Shown: one piece after another, positions 33,023-41,315 of the stretch
How positions within the stretch are numbered: position 1 is the stretch's first letter
Layout of the letters: each line of letters opens with the position of its first letter
Assembly: GCF_007859075.1 (NCBI RefSeq)
Contig: NZ_VOAK01000027.1
Span: 62,001-126,000, forward strand
Direction: 5' to 3'
Length of the DNA: 64,000 nt
Origin: Gemmobacter aquaticus
GTDB taxonomy: Bacteria; Pseudomonadota; Alphaproteobacteria; Rhodobacterales; Rhodobacteraceae
Position numbers and translations under genes: made by a program
The notes under the pieces: generated by a model
The model's database searches: none
What the model saw: only the letters and a program-made list of their open reading frames with translations
What the model was told of the DNA's origin: nothing

Positions 33023-35356
33023 TCACCGGTCAAGCCGGTCGAGGAAGGACTGGACCGGCGCCTGCAACCCTTCGATCTGCTCGGGCAGTGCCTCAGGGTC
33101 ATCAACATCATGCAGGTCGATGATCGAGAGCGCCAGCCGCAGCCGGACGTGGCCCTTTGCCATCGGCGTGATCTCGGGGAAGCCCGGCCAGTCATTCAGG
33201 ATCAGCCGCATGGTCGGACCCCAGTTCCGGATCACCGTGACGCCACCATAGGCGATGTGGAACTTGACGGCGCCAGTGCCTGCGTCGATCTCGTTCACGC
33301 CGGTGCCGACGTGAACGGTGTCGTCACCCTCTGACAGCGAGACGATGTTGCGCCCCGGCCCGGTATGGATGACCGAGGTTCCGTCGCCGTCAAAGATCTG
33401 GTCGTTGCCATGGCCGCCGTAGATCAGGTTGTTGTTGCGCTTGCCATGAATCACATCGTCGCCCGTGCCGCCGTCGAGCGTATCCTTGCCCGGCCCGCCA
33501 TAAAGCGTGTCATTCCCGGCCCCGCCGTAAAAGGCGTGGCGGCTGCCGGTCAGCGTGGCGATGGCGCGCATCTCGTCATTGCCCGCCCCGCCCCGGAAGA
33601 TCGCGCCGCCGTATTTCGGGCCCAGCATGATATCGCCACGATCCGAGCCTGTGACCTCGACTTCTACCCGTTCGGAGGTCTCGAAATGGATGGGGCTGTC
33701 GGGATGGGCGACGATCTTCAGCGTCTTGCGTGTCTCGCCGTCGGATTCGTTGCGCGCGACCACCGTGGCAATGCGGATGCGTTCAACGTTGGGAGGGCAG
33801 TGCAGCACATAGGAATCCGGCCCCGCCATGTACCAAAGGGTATCCATCCCGCCATTGCGGCCCTCATGGATGTTTTCGGCATCGGCGCCATAGGCCCAAT
33901 AGTCGTTGTCGCCATCGCCGCCCGCCATGATGACGCTGCCATCCACCGCCATCATCGCATTGACGCCAAGGGCCGGGTTTTCAAACCCGCGCAGGTCAAG
34001 GCCCAGCCCAAGCGCGCCTTTCACCAACTCGCTGCGCAGAAACTCCAGCGGGGCCTCATCGCGGATGTTCTTCGTCTCGCCCGGATCGGCCTCGATGTCA
34101 TAGACATGCTCCTCGCCGTTCGGATAGCGGAAGTAGCGCAGATGGGTGTAGCCCTCCACCGAGGGGCGCACCGAGAGCGTGCCGAAAACGCTGGTGACGG
34201 GCGAGGTACTGCGGTCATAGCTGCCGAAGGACGGGTCGATCAGCGGCAGCAGGCTTTGCCCATGCGTCCAGTCCGGGCGCGGCGGAAGGCCCGCGATCTG
34301 CATCAGGGTTTTGGGCACATTGCCCAATGAGACCGGCAGCGGAACCTCGGTCGCCTCTAGATCCGGGTGCCAGATCGCCAGCGGCACATGGGCTGCGCTG
34401 TCCCACTGGCTCATCTTGTGGAAACTGTCATGGGTGCCAAGGTTGAAGCCGTTGTCCGACAGGAAGACGACCGTGGTGTCCTGCCCAAGCGCAGATGCCT
34501 CCAGCGCGCGCATGAAACGGCCGATCTCATGATCGACATGGCTGACGGCGGCGAAATAGGCGCGCACGACCTGGCGCCAGGCCTCATCGCTGGAGCGTTC
34601 CGGCGTCCAGCGCCCGTTGGTGATATAGGCGGCCTCATAGACGGCAAAGCCGGGCTGCGGTCCGAAGTAATCCTCGGGTGCGGCGATGCTGGGCCAGCGG
34701 ATCTCGGCCGGATCGTAAAGCTGATAGAAGCGGTCCGGGCAATCGAGGTTGTAATGGGGATGCTTGAAGCCCAGCTGGATCAGCTGGCGCCGCCCCGGAT
34801 CGGCCCGCTTCAGATAGCGGATCGCGTTTTCAGCCACCCAGTAGTCATAGAACACATTGTCCTGCTCACCCTGATCGTTGGGGTGGTTCACCCCCCGGAT
34901 GCCGGGTCCTGCGTCCAGATATTCATGCACGCCCGTGCGTTCCGCCTTGTCGGCGGCAGGGGGATTTTCGTGGAACAGCAGCCGCCGATAGGCATCGGGC
35001 ATGGGACGGTAATTGGCATCGACCTTGCCGGTCGTGAAGGTATGGAACCCCGCGCGGCGCAGATCATGCGCCCAGGCCTTTTCCGGCGGCATGAGGTCGC
35101 GCCAAAAGCGGTTGAGGTCAACCAGGCCGCTGCGGAACGGTGCAAGGCCGGTCGCAAGTTCCGCCCGGCACGGCGCGCAAAGCGGCACCGTGGCATAGGC
35201 GTTGGTGAACCGCGCGGCCTTTAGCATAAGCCGGTCGAGGTTCGGCGTCTGGATACGCAGCCCGAATGTGTCGCGCCAAGTGTAGACATCGATCATGTCA
35301 TCCACCCAGATGACGCAGAGATGCCCGCCCGCAAGGCGCGTCGCGTCAAAGGCCAT
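33023..35356 (-). CDS. Sulfatase-fold enzyme with C-terminal RTX (hemolysin-type) calcium-binding repeats
   Basis: The protein has 777 residues. The N-terminal half is an alkaline-phosphatase-superfamily sulfatase. Metal-binding Asp19/Asp20 are in IWVDDMIDV, the formylglycine motif C-x-P-x-R is at C60-R64 (LCAPCRAEL), K111 is in TTGKVDA, and D301-N302 are in FLSDNGFNLGTHDS. From about residue 590 come RTX nonapeptides (GGAGNDEMRA, GGAGNDTLYGGPGKDTLDGG, GTGDDVIHG, GGHGNDQIFDG), then a non-repetitive tail of roughly 90 residues. There is no signal peptide. RTX repeats without a Sec signal point to secretion by a type I system, so the enzyme is probably extracellular and may remodel sulfated or phosphorylated glycans. 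No type I exporter gene is in the window. Confidence 0.88.
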   Translation of the reverse strand: MAFDATRLAGGHLCVIWVDDMIDVYTWRDTFGLRIQTPNLDRLMLKAARFTNAYATVPLCAPCRAELATGLAPFRSGLVDLNRFWRDLMPPEKAWAHDLRRAGFHTFTTGKVDANYRPMPDAYRRLLFHENPPAADKAERTGVHEYLDAGPGIRGVNHPNDQGEQDNVFYDYWVAENAIRYLKRADPGRRQLIQLGFKHPHYNLDCPDRFYQLYDPAEIRWPSIAAPEDYFGPQPGFAVYEAAYITNGRWTPERSSDEAWRQVVRAYFAAVSHVDHEIGRFMRALEASALGQDTTVVFLSDNGFNLGTHDSFHKMSQWDSAAHVPLAIWHPDLEATEVPLPVSLGNVPKTLMQIAGLPPRPDWTHGQSLLPLIDPSFGSYDRSTSPVTSVFGTLSVRPSVEGYTHLRYFRYPNGEEHVYDIEADPGETKNIRDEAPLEFLRSELVKGALGLGLDLRGFENPALGVNAMMAVDGSVIMAGGDGDNDYWAYGADAENIHEGRNGGMDTLWYMAGPDSYVLHCPPNVERIRIATVVARNESDGETRKTLKIVAHPDSPIHFETSERVEVEVTGSDRGDIMLGPKYGGAIFRGGAGNDEMRAIATLTGSRHAFYGGAGNDTLYGGPGKDTLDGGTGDDVIHGKRNNNLIYGGHGNDQIFDGDGTSVIHTGPGRNIVSLSEGDDTVHVGTGVNEIDAGTGAVKFHIAYGGVTVIRNWGPTMRLILNDWPGFPEITPMAKGHVRLRLALSIIDLHDVDDPEALPEQIEGLQAPVQSFLDRLDR

Positions 35357-35362
35357 GGCCCC

Positions 35363-36136
35363 TCACCTCCAGAGCGCGAAGCGTTCGAGCCGGGCCTGAT
35401 GCCCCTCGTCGCGCGCATTGCGCGGCATCAGCAGGCTGACGCCCGGCCAGAACATCACATCCTCGATCACCGAGGCGCCAAGCGTCTTTTGCAACCCCCC
35501 GCGATGGCTGCGCGCGCCGATGAAGAGCGAAGCGGGCGTGGGCAGGTCGGGGCGGGTGCCGCGTGCGGTGTGGATTTCGCCGAACCCCTCTTGCAGCGCC
35601 ACGCGATCGCCGCTGACTGTGACGATCAGCACGCGCAGGCCCGCTGCTCCCGATGGGCCAGGCACCTCAAGTGACAGGCATTGCCCGGTGTCCTTGACCA
35701 CCAGCCCGTCGCCGTTGTCGGACAGGAACAGATAGCTCGATCCGCGCCCCCTGCCCTCTCCGTTCAAGGTGAGCAATGTGCGCGGTTCTGCCTGCGGGTC
35801 CGCGTGGAAAAAGACCGCCATGCTGAAGGTCTCAACCTGTTCGGTCAGTTCGGCCAGATGAAAGCCGCAGTTTTCGCCGCTGACACAGCGCAGGCCCTGC
35901 CCCGTCTCGGTCAGCGCGAGACGGCCATGCCCCTCGTTCGGCTTGATGGGCAGCGCCTCGCGCAGACCATCCATCGAGCGCCAGCCGATCAGCGTCTCGC
36001 CATCATCGGCAAGACGCAGCGAGGCCTCATCGCCATGCAGCCATGTGCCGCCGCAGGCGGTAATTGCGGCGGAAAGCTCGGCCGCGCAGCCGTTCAGAAG
36101 CGCGCCCTGCGGAAGGTCGATATCCAGCTCGATCAC
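35363..36136 (-). CDS. Conserved hypothetical, possible concanavalin-A-like lectin fold
   Basis: The protein has 257 residues. It is soluble, with no signal peptide or membrane helix. The central part (VETFSMAVFFHADPQAEPRTLLTLNG...SYLFLSDNGDGLVVKD...LRVLIVTVSGDRVALQ, then ASLFIGARSHRGGLQKTLGASVIEDVMFW) has the alternating beta pattern and terminal motif of LamG/concanavalin-like jelly-roll domains. A carbohydrate-recognition role would fit its place between the 515-residue hypothetical and the sulfatase-RTX gene, but this is inference. The ATG overlaps the upstream stop as ATGA, and the next gene starts 6 bp after its stop. Confidence 0.6.
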   Translation of the reverse strand: MIELDIDLPQGALLNGCAAELSAAITACGGTWLHGDEASLRLADDGETLIGWRSMDGLREALPIKPNEGHGRLALTETGQGLRCVSGENCGFHLAELTEQVETFSMAVFFHADPQAEPRTLLTLNGEGRGRGSSYLFLSDNGDGLVVKDTGQCLSLEVPGPSGAAGLRVLIVTVSGDRVALQEGFGEIHTARGTRPDLPTPASLFIGARSHRGGLQKTLGASVIEDVMFWPGVSLLMPRNARDEGHQARLERFALWR

Positions 36137-37680
36137 GATGCGGCCCCCCCGGCATGGATGGGCAGCCGGCAGGGTAAGGCCCAGCGGTGCAGGATGCGGC
36201 CATCCTGCGCGCCAAGCTGCCAGTCGTCGCGCACCGCCACACGCGCCACGCCGTCGGGTGCCGCGCCATAGCCGTAGCGCAGCCGCAGATCGCCCCCTTC
36301 AGGCCGGCGGTCGAGCTTGATGAGCAGGGTCTGGCTGTCTTTGGCATCGATGCTGACCGACAGGATGCTGGCGCCCGAGGTGTCGCCGTCAATAGTGAAC
36401 CCCACGGCCTGATCGCCACCCGGAGCATTCCCCGGCGTCAGGTCCAGATCGCCCAGGGCGCGGCCAATCACCCGCAAGGTCACGCTGCCATCTTTGGCCG
36501 GCCTCTGGTCAAGCTCTGCCAGATGGAACACCGGGCAGCGCCAGCCATCCAGCAGCGGATCGGGCTCCAGCGCGCGCTGCGCGGCGGCGCTGACGGCGGC
36601 GGCCGACATCTCGGCCATATGGCGGCGCGCGGCGGGCGTTGGGCGGTCATGTGCGTCAAGGCTGAACATGTAGCTCGGGGCCGAGATCACCAACCGGTGC
36701 CCGCCCGCGTTCCACGCGAGTTCCCATTGCGCATCGATGATGCGGTCGCTGATCAGGCTGGGGCGACCGGCCTCAAGCCGGGCGACAAAGATCGGCCGTT
36801 CAAAGCCCAGCCGGGCAAGCCCGGTGCTGATCTTGTCCATGGCGCGGATCATGCCGTCTCGATAGTCGGTGGCCGTACCTTCCAGCGCCTCAAGCGCGAA
36901 ATCGAGCGTCACGGCAAAGATCCGCGCGGGTTTGCCAAGCCGGGCCGCCGCCTGTTTCAGGTTCGCCGCCGCCAGCAGCAGGTTTTCAAGCGCCACGCCA
37001 TCAGCCAGTGCTGCAGCCGAGGTGGAACTGTCGGTTTCCACCCGCGTCACGAACAGCGGCAGGCTGCCATGCTTGTCCATCTGCCAGTCAAGGCAGGCCT
37101 CGGCCATCAGCGCCTCATGCGTCATCTCGCGCAGGGCGGCCAGCAAATCGATCCGCGCGGCACGCTCGATCCCCGCATGGCCCACCGCGCCGATATCATC
37201 GGCAGGGGCAAGGATATGGAACGGATAGCCCGCGCCGCCGGGGCTCGCCAATGCCGCGCGCGGACCACCGAGGCCAAGGATTCCGGTCAGGGCGCCGGGC
37301 GCCTCGGCCAGAATGGCGCCGCCCGCACGGTTGCGGCGAAAGTCTCGCGCGCCCTGCCGACCGGGCAGACGGCCCGAAAACCGCAGCCACTCTCCCTCGG
37401 CCCGGATGTTCCAGACGTCAAAGCCATCGAGCATCGCCTCAAGGCTTTCCAGATCGTCTGCACCTGCCGCGCTGGCATCGCCACTCGCAGACGGGCGCGC
37501 ACCCACCGGAAGCCGGTCGCGCAGGCGCAGGGCGATATCGTCGATCACCTTGTCGGCCAGCCGCATCACAAGGCCGGTGCTGTCATAGGCGATGACGTCG
37601 CCGTTGCGGGCCCGCACCAGAACGCCGTGCCCTGCCCGGACAGCCGGAACGACCGGGGTCTCTTCACGCTTGTCGGTCAC
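36133..37680 (-). CDS. Conserved hypothetical protein of the glycan operon
   Basis: The protein has 515 residues if the GTG at 37680 is used; the frame upstream looks non-coding. I do not recognise it with confidence. Residues about 230-470 have alternating helix/strand segments (PFHILAPADDIGAVGHAG, PLFVTRVETDSSTSAAALADG, RIFAVTLDFALEALEG, HRLVISAPSYMFSLDAHDRP) that loosely recall SGNH or sialate-O-acetylesterase folds, but the catalytic serine block is not evident. A C-terminal beta-rich part (about 400-515) resembles an accessory carbohydrate-binding module. It is the first gene of a seven-gene minus-strand operon and is translationally coupled to the next gene. Confidence 0.5.
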   Translation of the reverse strand: MTDKREETPVVPAVRAGHGVLVRARNGDVIAYDSTGLVMRLADKVIDDIALRLRDRLPVGARPSASGDASAAGADDLESLEAMLDGFDVWNIRAEGEWLRFSGRLPGRQGARDFRRNRAGGAILAEAPGALTGILGLGGPRAALASPGGAGYPFHILAPADDIGAVGHAGIERAARIDLLAALREMTHEALMAEACLDWQMDKHGSLPLFVTRVETDSSTSAAALADGVALENLLLAAANLKQAAARLGKPARIFAVTLDFALEALEGTATDYRDGMIRAMDKISTGLARLGFERPIFVARLEAGRPSLISDRIIDAQWELAWNAGGHRLVISAPSYMFSLDAHDRPTPAARRHMAEMSAAAVSAAAQRALEPDPLLDGWRCPVFHLAELDQRPAKDGSVTLRVIGRALGDLDLTPGNAPGGDQAVGFTIDGDTSGASILSVSIDAKDSQTLLIKLDRRPEGGDLRLRYGYGAAPDGVARVAVRDDWQLGAQDGRILHRWALPCRLPIHAGGAAS

Positions 37681-37830
37681 TGATCCACTCTCGCTTGTGC
37701 AGCTGCCGTGCCTGCCGGGCGCAATCTTGCAATGACGGCCTGCGTTGCTATAACCGATTGATAGATTTCGTTCCAGCGGAACGCAAAGGCGCCAGCGGCG
37801 CGAAGTGTACAGGGCCGGGGTCACGCCGCA

Positions 37831-38742
37831 ATGTCCATCGTCAGCGATGATCCCGCCGACATGCCTCCCCTGCTCAGACCGGGTGAGAGCGCCGATCCCG
37901 CACAGGCCTTCCGCGTGCTGCGCGACAGGGCCGCGCTGTGGTTTGAGCCCGGCGGACAGACGCTGATCGTGACATTCGACAATCTTGCGACGCTCGATCA
38001 TCCCTACCCGCGGCAGCCATGGCTCAAGTCCCTGGTGCAGGGCATGGGGTTTGCCCTGCTGGGCGTGCAGTCTTTTGCCAAGGACTGGTATCGCAACCCC
38101 GATGCCGCGCCACTGGTGCAGGGGTTGGTGGCCGAGGGGTTCTTTGCCCGTTTCGATCGGGTGGTGTTCATCGGCGCCTCAATGGGGGCTTTTGGCGCGA
38201 TCAACATGGCGACACTGGTGCCGGGGGCCGCCGTCATTGCGCTGTCGCCGCAGTCAACCATGTCGAAAAAGATCGCCCCGTTTGAAGGCCGCTTCGGCTG
38301 GGCTGTGCGGCGGGGCGACTGGACGACGCCTGCCTTCCTCGATGCGGCAGATGCCATTCGCCAGATCGGGCATGCGGTGGTTCTGTTCGATGGTCGCATC
38401 ACCGAAGACCGGCTGCATGCCGCGCGTCTGGCCGGCCCGAGTGTGCAACTGCTGCGCATCGATCACACCACGCATGAGGCGGTGCGTGTCGTGCTGAAAT
38501 GCGGCGCCCTTGGGCCGCTGATCGCCGGTGTGGCCGCCACCGGGCGGGCGGGGCCAGAGTTCTGGCAGGCGATGCGCAATCGCCGCAGCGTGCGCAAATG
38601 GGCGCGGGCGTTTTTTGAAACCGTCACGGCCGAGGCGCATCCCGCGCGTATCCGGGCCGCGGGGGGTGTGCTTTTGAAGCAGGATGACTATCTGTTCGTG
38701 CATCGCGGCTTGCAGACGCTGGCCCAAACCCCGCAGGACTAG
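37831..38742 (+). CDS. Alpha/beta-hydrolase-fold protein
   Basis: The protein has 303 residues. A GxSxG nucleophile elbow is visible in VVFIGASMGAFGAINMA, preceded by a strand TLIVTFDNLATLDHPYPRQPW, and a late His occurs in RIDHTTHEAV. The substrate is unknown. It is the only plus-strand gene inside the 28-42 kb glycan region and is divergent from the seven-gene operon, with 150 bp between them. An ester-cleaving or acyl-transfer role on a glycan is possible. It ends at a hairpin shared with the convergent glycosyltransferase gene. Confidence 0.7.
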   Translation: MSIVSDDPADMPPLLRPGESADPAQAFRVLRDRAALWFEPGGQTLIVTFDNLATLDHPYPRQPWLKSLVQGMGFALLGVQSFAKDWYRNPDAAPLVQGLVAEGFFARFDRVVFIGASMGAFGAINMATLVPGAAVIALSPQSTMSKKIAPFEGRFGWAVRRGDWTTPAFLDAADAIRQIGHAVVLFDGRITEDRLHAARLAGPSVQLLRIDHTTHEAVRVVLKCGALGPLIAGVAATGRAGPEFWQAMRNRRSVRKWARAFFETVTAEAHPARIRAAGGVLLKQDDYLFVHRGLQTLAQTPQD

Positions 38743-38769
38743 GCCCGCAGAACCGGGGTTACGCGGGCC
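38742..38769. terminator. Bidirectional terminator-like hairpin between convergent genes
   Basis: GGCCCGC and GCGGGCC form a 7-bp stem, and an inner AACC/GGTT stem continues it. It lies in the 16 bp between the stop of the alpha/beta-hydrolase gene (plus) and the stop of the glycosyltransferase gene (minus), overlapping the latter. No T-run, so it is a candidate. Confidence 0.45.
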
Positions 38770-40603
38770 GCTGGAACAGGGCCGATCCATTGCGCGCAGC
38801 CTCGGCATCCTCGGCAAAGCCCTGGGCCGCCAGCAGGGGGCCAAAGGCCGTGCGGCAGGCCTCAAGCTCGGCATCGCTATCGACCGGCAGCACGATCTTG
38901 CGCACGCTGTCGAGGGGGGCGGCGGCCAGCACCTCGGGCGCAAGCCCGGCACGCCGGTTGACCCGCAGTACATCGGGGCGGAAGTCGCGCAAATACGCCG
39001 CAAGCCCCGTCGCCTCGGCCCCCTGATCATGGGCCAACCGCAGCTTGCCGCTGACAAGCTTCAGCGTCGCGGTATCGGTCAGCCCATTGCGCCGATGGAT
39101 CGCGGCGGCGGCGGACACCATCCCCGGGCCCTCGTCCTGCAGCATGGCAACAAGGCCCTGCACCTCGCGCAGCGCCTTGATCGGGCTCAGGCCAACGCCC
39201 GCGCCAAGGTCAAGCAGACGGCGCGCACCGGCAACATAAAAGGCGATGTTGCGGGCGTGACGGCGGTCAAACTTGCCGGCAAGCACCGCCATCACCGCCT
39301 CGGGCGAAAAGAGCTGCGGGTCGGCGGGCAGCTCGATTTCCTGGCTGCGGACCCAGTCGATGGGGGTGTCCTGCGACAGCGCCACCTTGCCCGGCCGGTA
39401 GGGATCAACCCCCTTGGCGTTCCAGCCGGAAACCGGCGCGGGTTCCTTGCGCGGCGTGGCGGCGGCGGTCTCGATGGTGCGCTTTTCAACCCGGCTCATC
39501 AGCTCGGCGATCTTGGCGGGGTCGCGGGCCTGCGGCGGCTTGGCCTCAACCTCGGTGATCGGCACCTTGCTGGCCTCGATCAGCTCGGCCCGCATCGCCT
39601 TGTAGGCTTCAGTCTCGCGCAACTCGGCCAGGCGCTGCTCCACCCGGTTCAACGCGGCCTCGTGCAGCGCGCGCAGAACCGGGTCCGTCAGCAGCTGCGT
39701 CATGATTGCGGCACGCCGTTCCGCATGGCGCAGGATGCGGGTGTCAGGCACTTCGTTGCGGTCCTGCAGCGACCAGTAATCGGCGTTGTACTTGTTTGCC
39801 TTGTTGTTCACATTGCCGCGCAACTTGCGGATGGCATAGCTGTCGATCGACTTGACCGCATAGTGGTTCATCTGCGCCCAGTCGAACCCCACCGTCCGGC
39901 GGATCGAGCGCCAGCCGCGAAACTTGAAGTAATCCTCCATCTTCGCACCCGAGCCGTTCAGCCAGTGAACCGTATCGGGGAAGCCGTCCTCAAGATGCTT
40001 GTTCTTGATGGTGGGGCGATGGATGCCAAGCTTCCAGTATTCGGGGTCAAACTTGAACAGGGTCTTGACCCCCCACCCCATCCGCCAGAGCGGCGGCGCC
40101 GCGCGGGTGTATTGTTCTGTCACCGGCGCGCGTGACCAGTCTGCCACACCGTTCGACCCGAAGATGCGCCACGTGACCACGATGCCGTTTGCACCAAGGG
40201 CCACGGCATCGTCCAGCATCCCGTCCAGATGGCCCGAGGGGTGGTTGATTGACAGAAACTCGTCGGCGTCAAAGACCATGACCCAATCGGCCGCACCCAC
40301 CAGTGGCTCGGCCTGCGCATGTGCCAGGGCCGAGGGCTGCGGCTTGACCCCCTCGCGGATCACATTCGGGCGGTGGTATCCCAGCCCAAGTTCTTCCAGA
40401 CGCTGCAGCATCTCGACTGTGCCGTCGGTGCAGTCATTGGTATAGACAAGGATATCGGTGAACCCCACCGCCAGATGATGCGCGAACCATTCCAGAAGAT
40501 AGGGCGCCTCGTCCTTCATCATCGACACGGCCATGACCGTGCCATGCGAGCTGGTGTGCTTCAGATTGCGGAGGGCAAGAGCGTCATCCGGCGCGGCGGA
40601 CAT
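38759..40603 (-). CDS. GT2-type glycosyltransferase fused to a methyltransferase-like C-terminal domain
   Basis: The protein has 614 residues. The N-terminal portion is a Glyco_tranf_2_4/GT92-like transferase: VMAVSMMKDEAPYLLEWFAHH, YTNDCTDGTVEMLQ, then the DxD motif WVMVFDADEFLSI. A helical linker (about 300-400) is followed by ARRLLDLGAGVGLSPIKALREVQGLVAML, a glycine-rich SAM-type loop, so the last 200 residues look methyltransferase-derived, perhaps FkbM-like but diverged. It is the third gene of a three-gene operon with an FkbM methyltransferase and a GT32-like transferase, 5 bp after the former. Function in building a modified glycan is inferred. Confidence 0.82.
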   Translation of the reverse strand: MSAAPDDALALRNLKHTSSHGTVMAVSMMKDEAPYLLEWFAHHLAVGFTDILVYTNDCTDGTVEMLQRLEELGLGYHRPNVIREGVKPQPSALAHAQAEPLVGAADWVMVFDADEFLSINHPSGHLDGMLDDAVALGANGIVVTWRIFGSNGVADWSRAPVTEQYTRAAPPLWRMGWGVKTLFKFDPEYWKLGIHRPTIKNKHLEDGFPDTVHWLNGSGAKMEDYFKFRGWRSIRRTVGFDWAQMNHYAVKSIDSYAIRKLRGNVNNKANKYNADYWSLQDRNEVPDTRILRHAERRAAIMTQLLTDPVLRALHEAALNRVEQRLAELRETEAYKAMRAELIEASKVPITEVEAKPPQARDPAKIAELMSRVEKRTIETAAATPRKEPAPVSGWNAKGVDPYRPGKVALSQDTPIDWVRSQEIELPADPQLFSPEAVMAVLAGKFDRRHARNIAFYVAGARRLLDLGAGVGLSPIKALREVQGLVAMLQDEGPGMVSAAAAIHRRNGLTDTATLKLVSGKLRLAHDQGAEATGLAAYLRDFRPDVLRVNRRAGLAPEVLAAAPLDSVRKIVLPVDSDAELEACRTAFGPLLAAQGFAEDAEAARNGSALFQRPA

Positions 40604-40608
40604 GGGCG

Positions 40609-41304
40609 TCAGATCCAGTCAAGGTTCACGCGAGAGGGCGAGTGCCGCGCCGCGATATCAGCGCGCATGCGGGCAAAATCGTCCCGGCGGGCGCGGAACT
40701 TGCGCTCATGCGTCTCGACCACCGTGCAGCGGATATGGTCGAACAGCCCGGCTGCATCTATCGCGGGGATCAGGTCCAGCTCGGCCCCTTCGATATCCAT
40801 CTTCAGAAAGGCGATCTCGCCCCGACGCGCGATCTGGTCGCGCAGGAAGGCGACAAAGTCGATCTGTTCGACTGCGATCGTGTTGCCCTCGGTCTCATCA
40901 ATCATCCGGCCGCCGGTCACGACAGTGCTTTTGACAGACCCGAGTGCGGCATTGTCGTCAAAGTTGCTGGCGCGCATCAGATGGACGGTGCCCTTGCAGG
41001 TGCCGACCGCCGCCCCGATCAGCTGAAAGCGCGCCTCGTCGGCAAACCGGTGGCGCAGCTTTTCAACCGCGAAGGGTTCAGGGTCAAAGGCAATGACATC
41101 GGCGCCGCTGGCCAGGAGCCGGGCCGAGATATCGCCCACATTCGCGCCGCAGTCGATGGCCAGATCACCGGGCCGCAACATGCCGCAGACTGCGGTCAGG
41201 AAGCCTGACGCCCATTCCGCCCGTTCGTTCCGGCGCTGACGGCGGCGCAACTTGTCGAGCTTCTGCTGAAGCTCTTCGACGGTCGCAGGGGCCTGCGCGC
41301 CCAT
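40609..41304 (-). CDS. FkbM-family methyltransferase
   Basis: The protein has 231 residues. SAM motif I is DLAIDCGANVGDISARLL, followed by ADVIAFDPEPFAVEKLR, and the FkbM signature FLKMDIEGAELDLIPAI lies near residue 180. An N-terminal helix is charged (EELQQKLDKLRRRQRR). FkbM enzymes O-methylate sugars or other small molecules in glycan and natural-product loci. The start at 41304 is set just after the upstream stop (11 bp). It probably methylates a sugar added by one of the neighbouring transferases. Confidence 0.9.
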   Translation of the reverse strand: MGAQAPATVEELQQKLDKLRRRQRRNERAEWASGFLTAVCGMLRPGDLAIDCGANVGDISARLLASGADVIAFDPEPFAVEKLRHRFADEARFQLIGAAVGTCKGTVHLMRASNFDDNAALGSVKSTVVTGGRMIDETEGNTIAVEQIDFVAFLRDQIARRGEIAFLKMDIEGAELDLIPAIDAAGLFDHIRCTVVETHERKFRARRDDFARMRADIAARHSPSRVNLDWI

Positions 41305-41315
41305 CACCGGACCGC

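Noticed and set aside
33400-33640. Tandem DNA repeats that could be read as a satellite or CRISPR-like array
   Set aside because: These are RTX nonapeptide codons of the sulfatase gene; repeat units are imperfect and in frame, with no spacers.
36187-37683. A 498-codon plus-strand open frame
   Set aside because: It is antisense to the 515-residue glycan-operon gene. The minus frame fits the operon's ATGA coupling; the plus frame has no motif.
38684-40135. A 483-codon plus-strand open frame
   Set aside because: It is antisense to the GT2 fusion gene, whose DxD and SAM-like motifs are clear.
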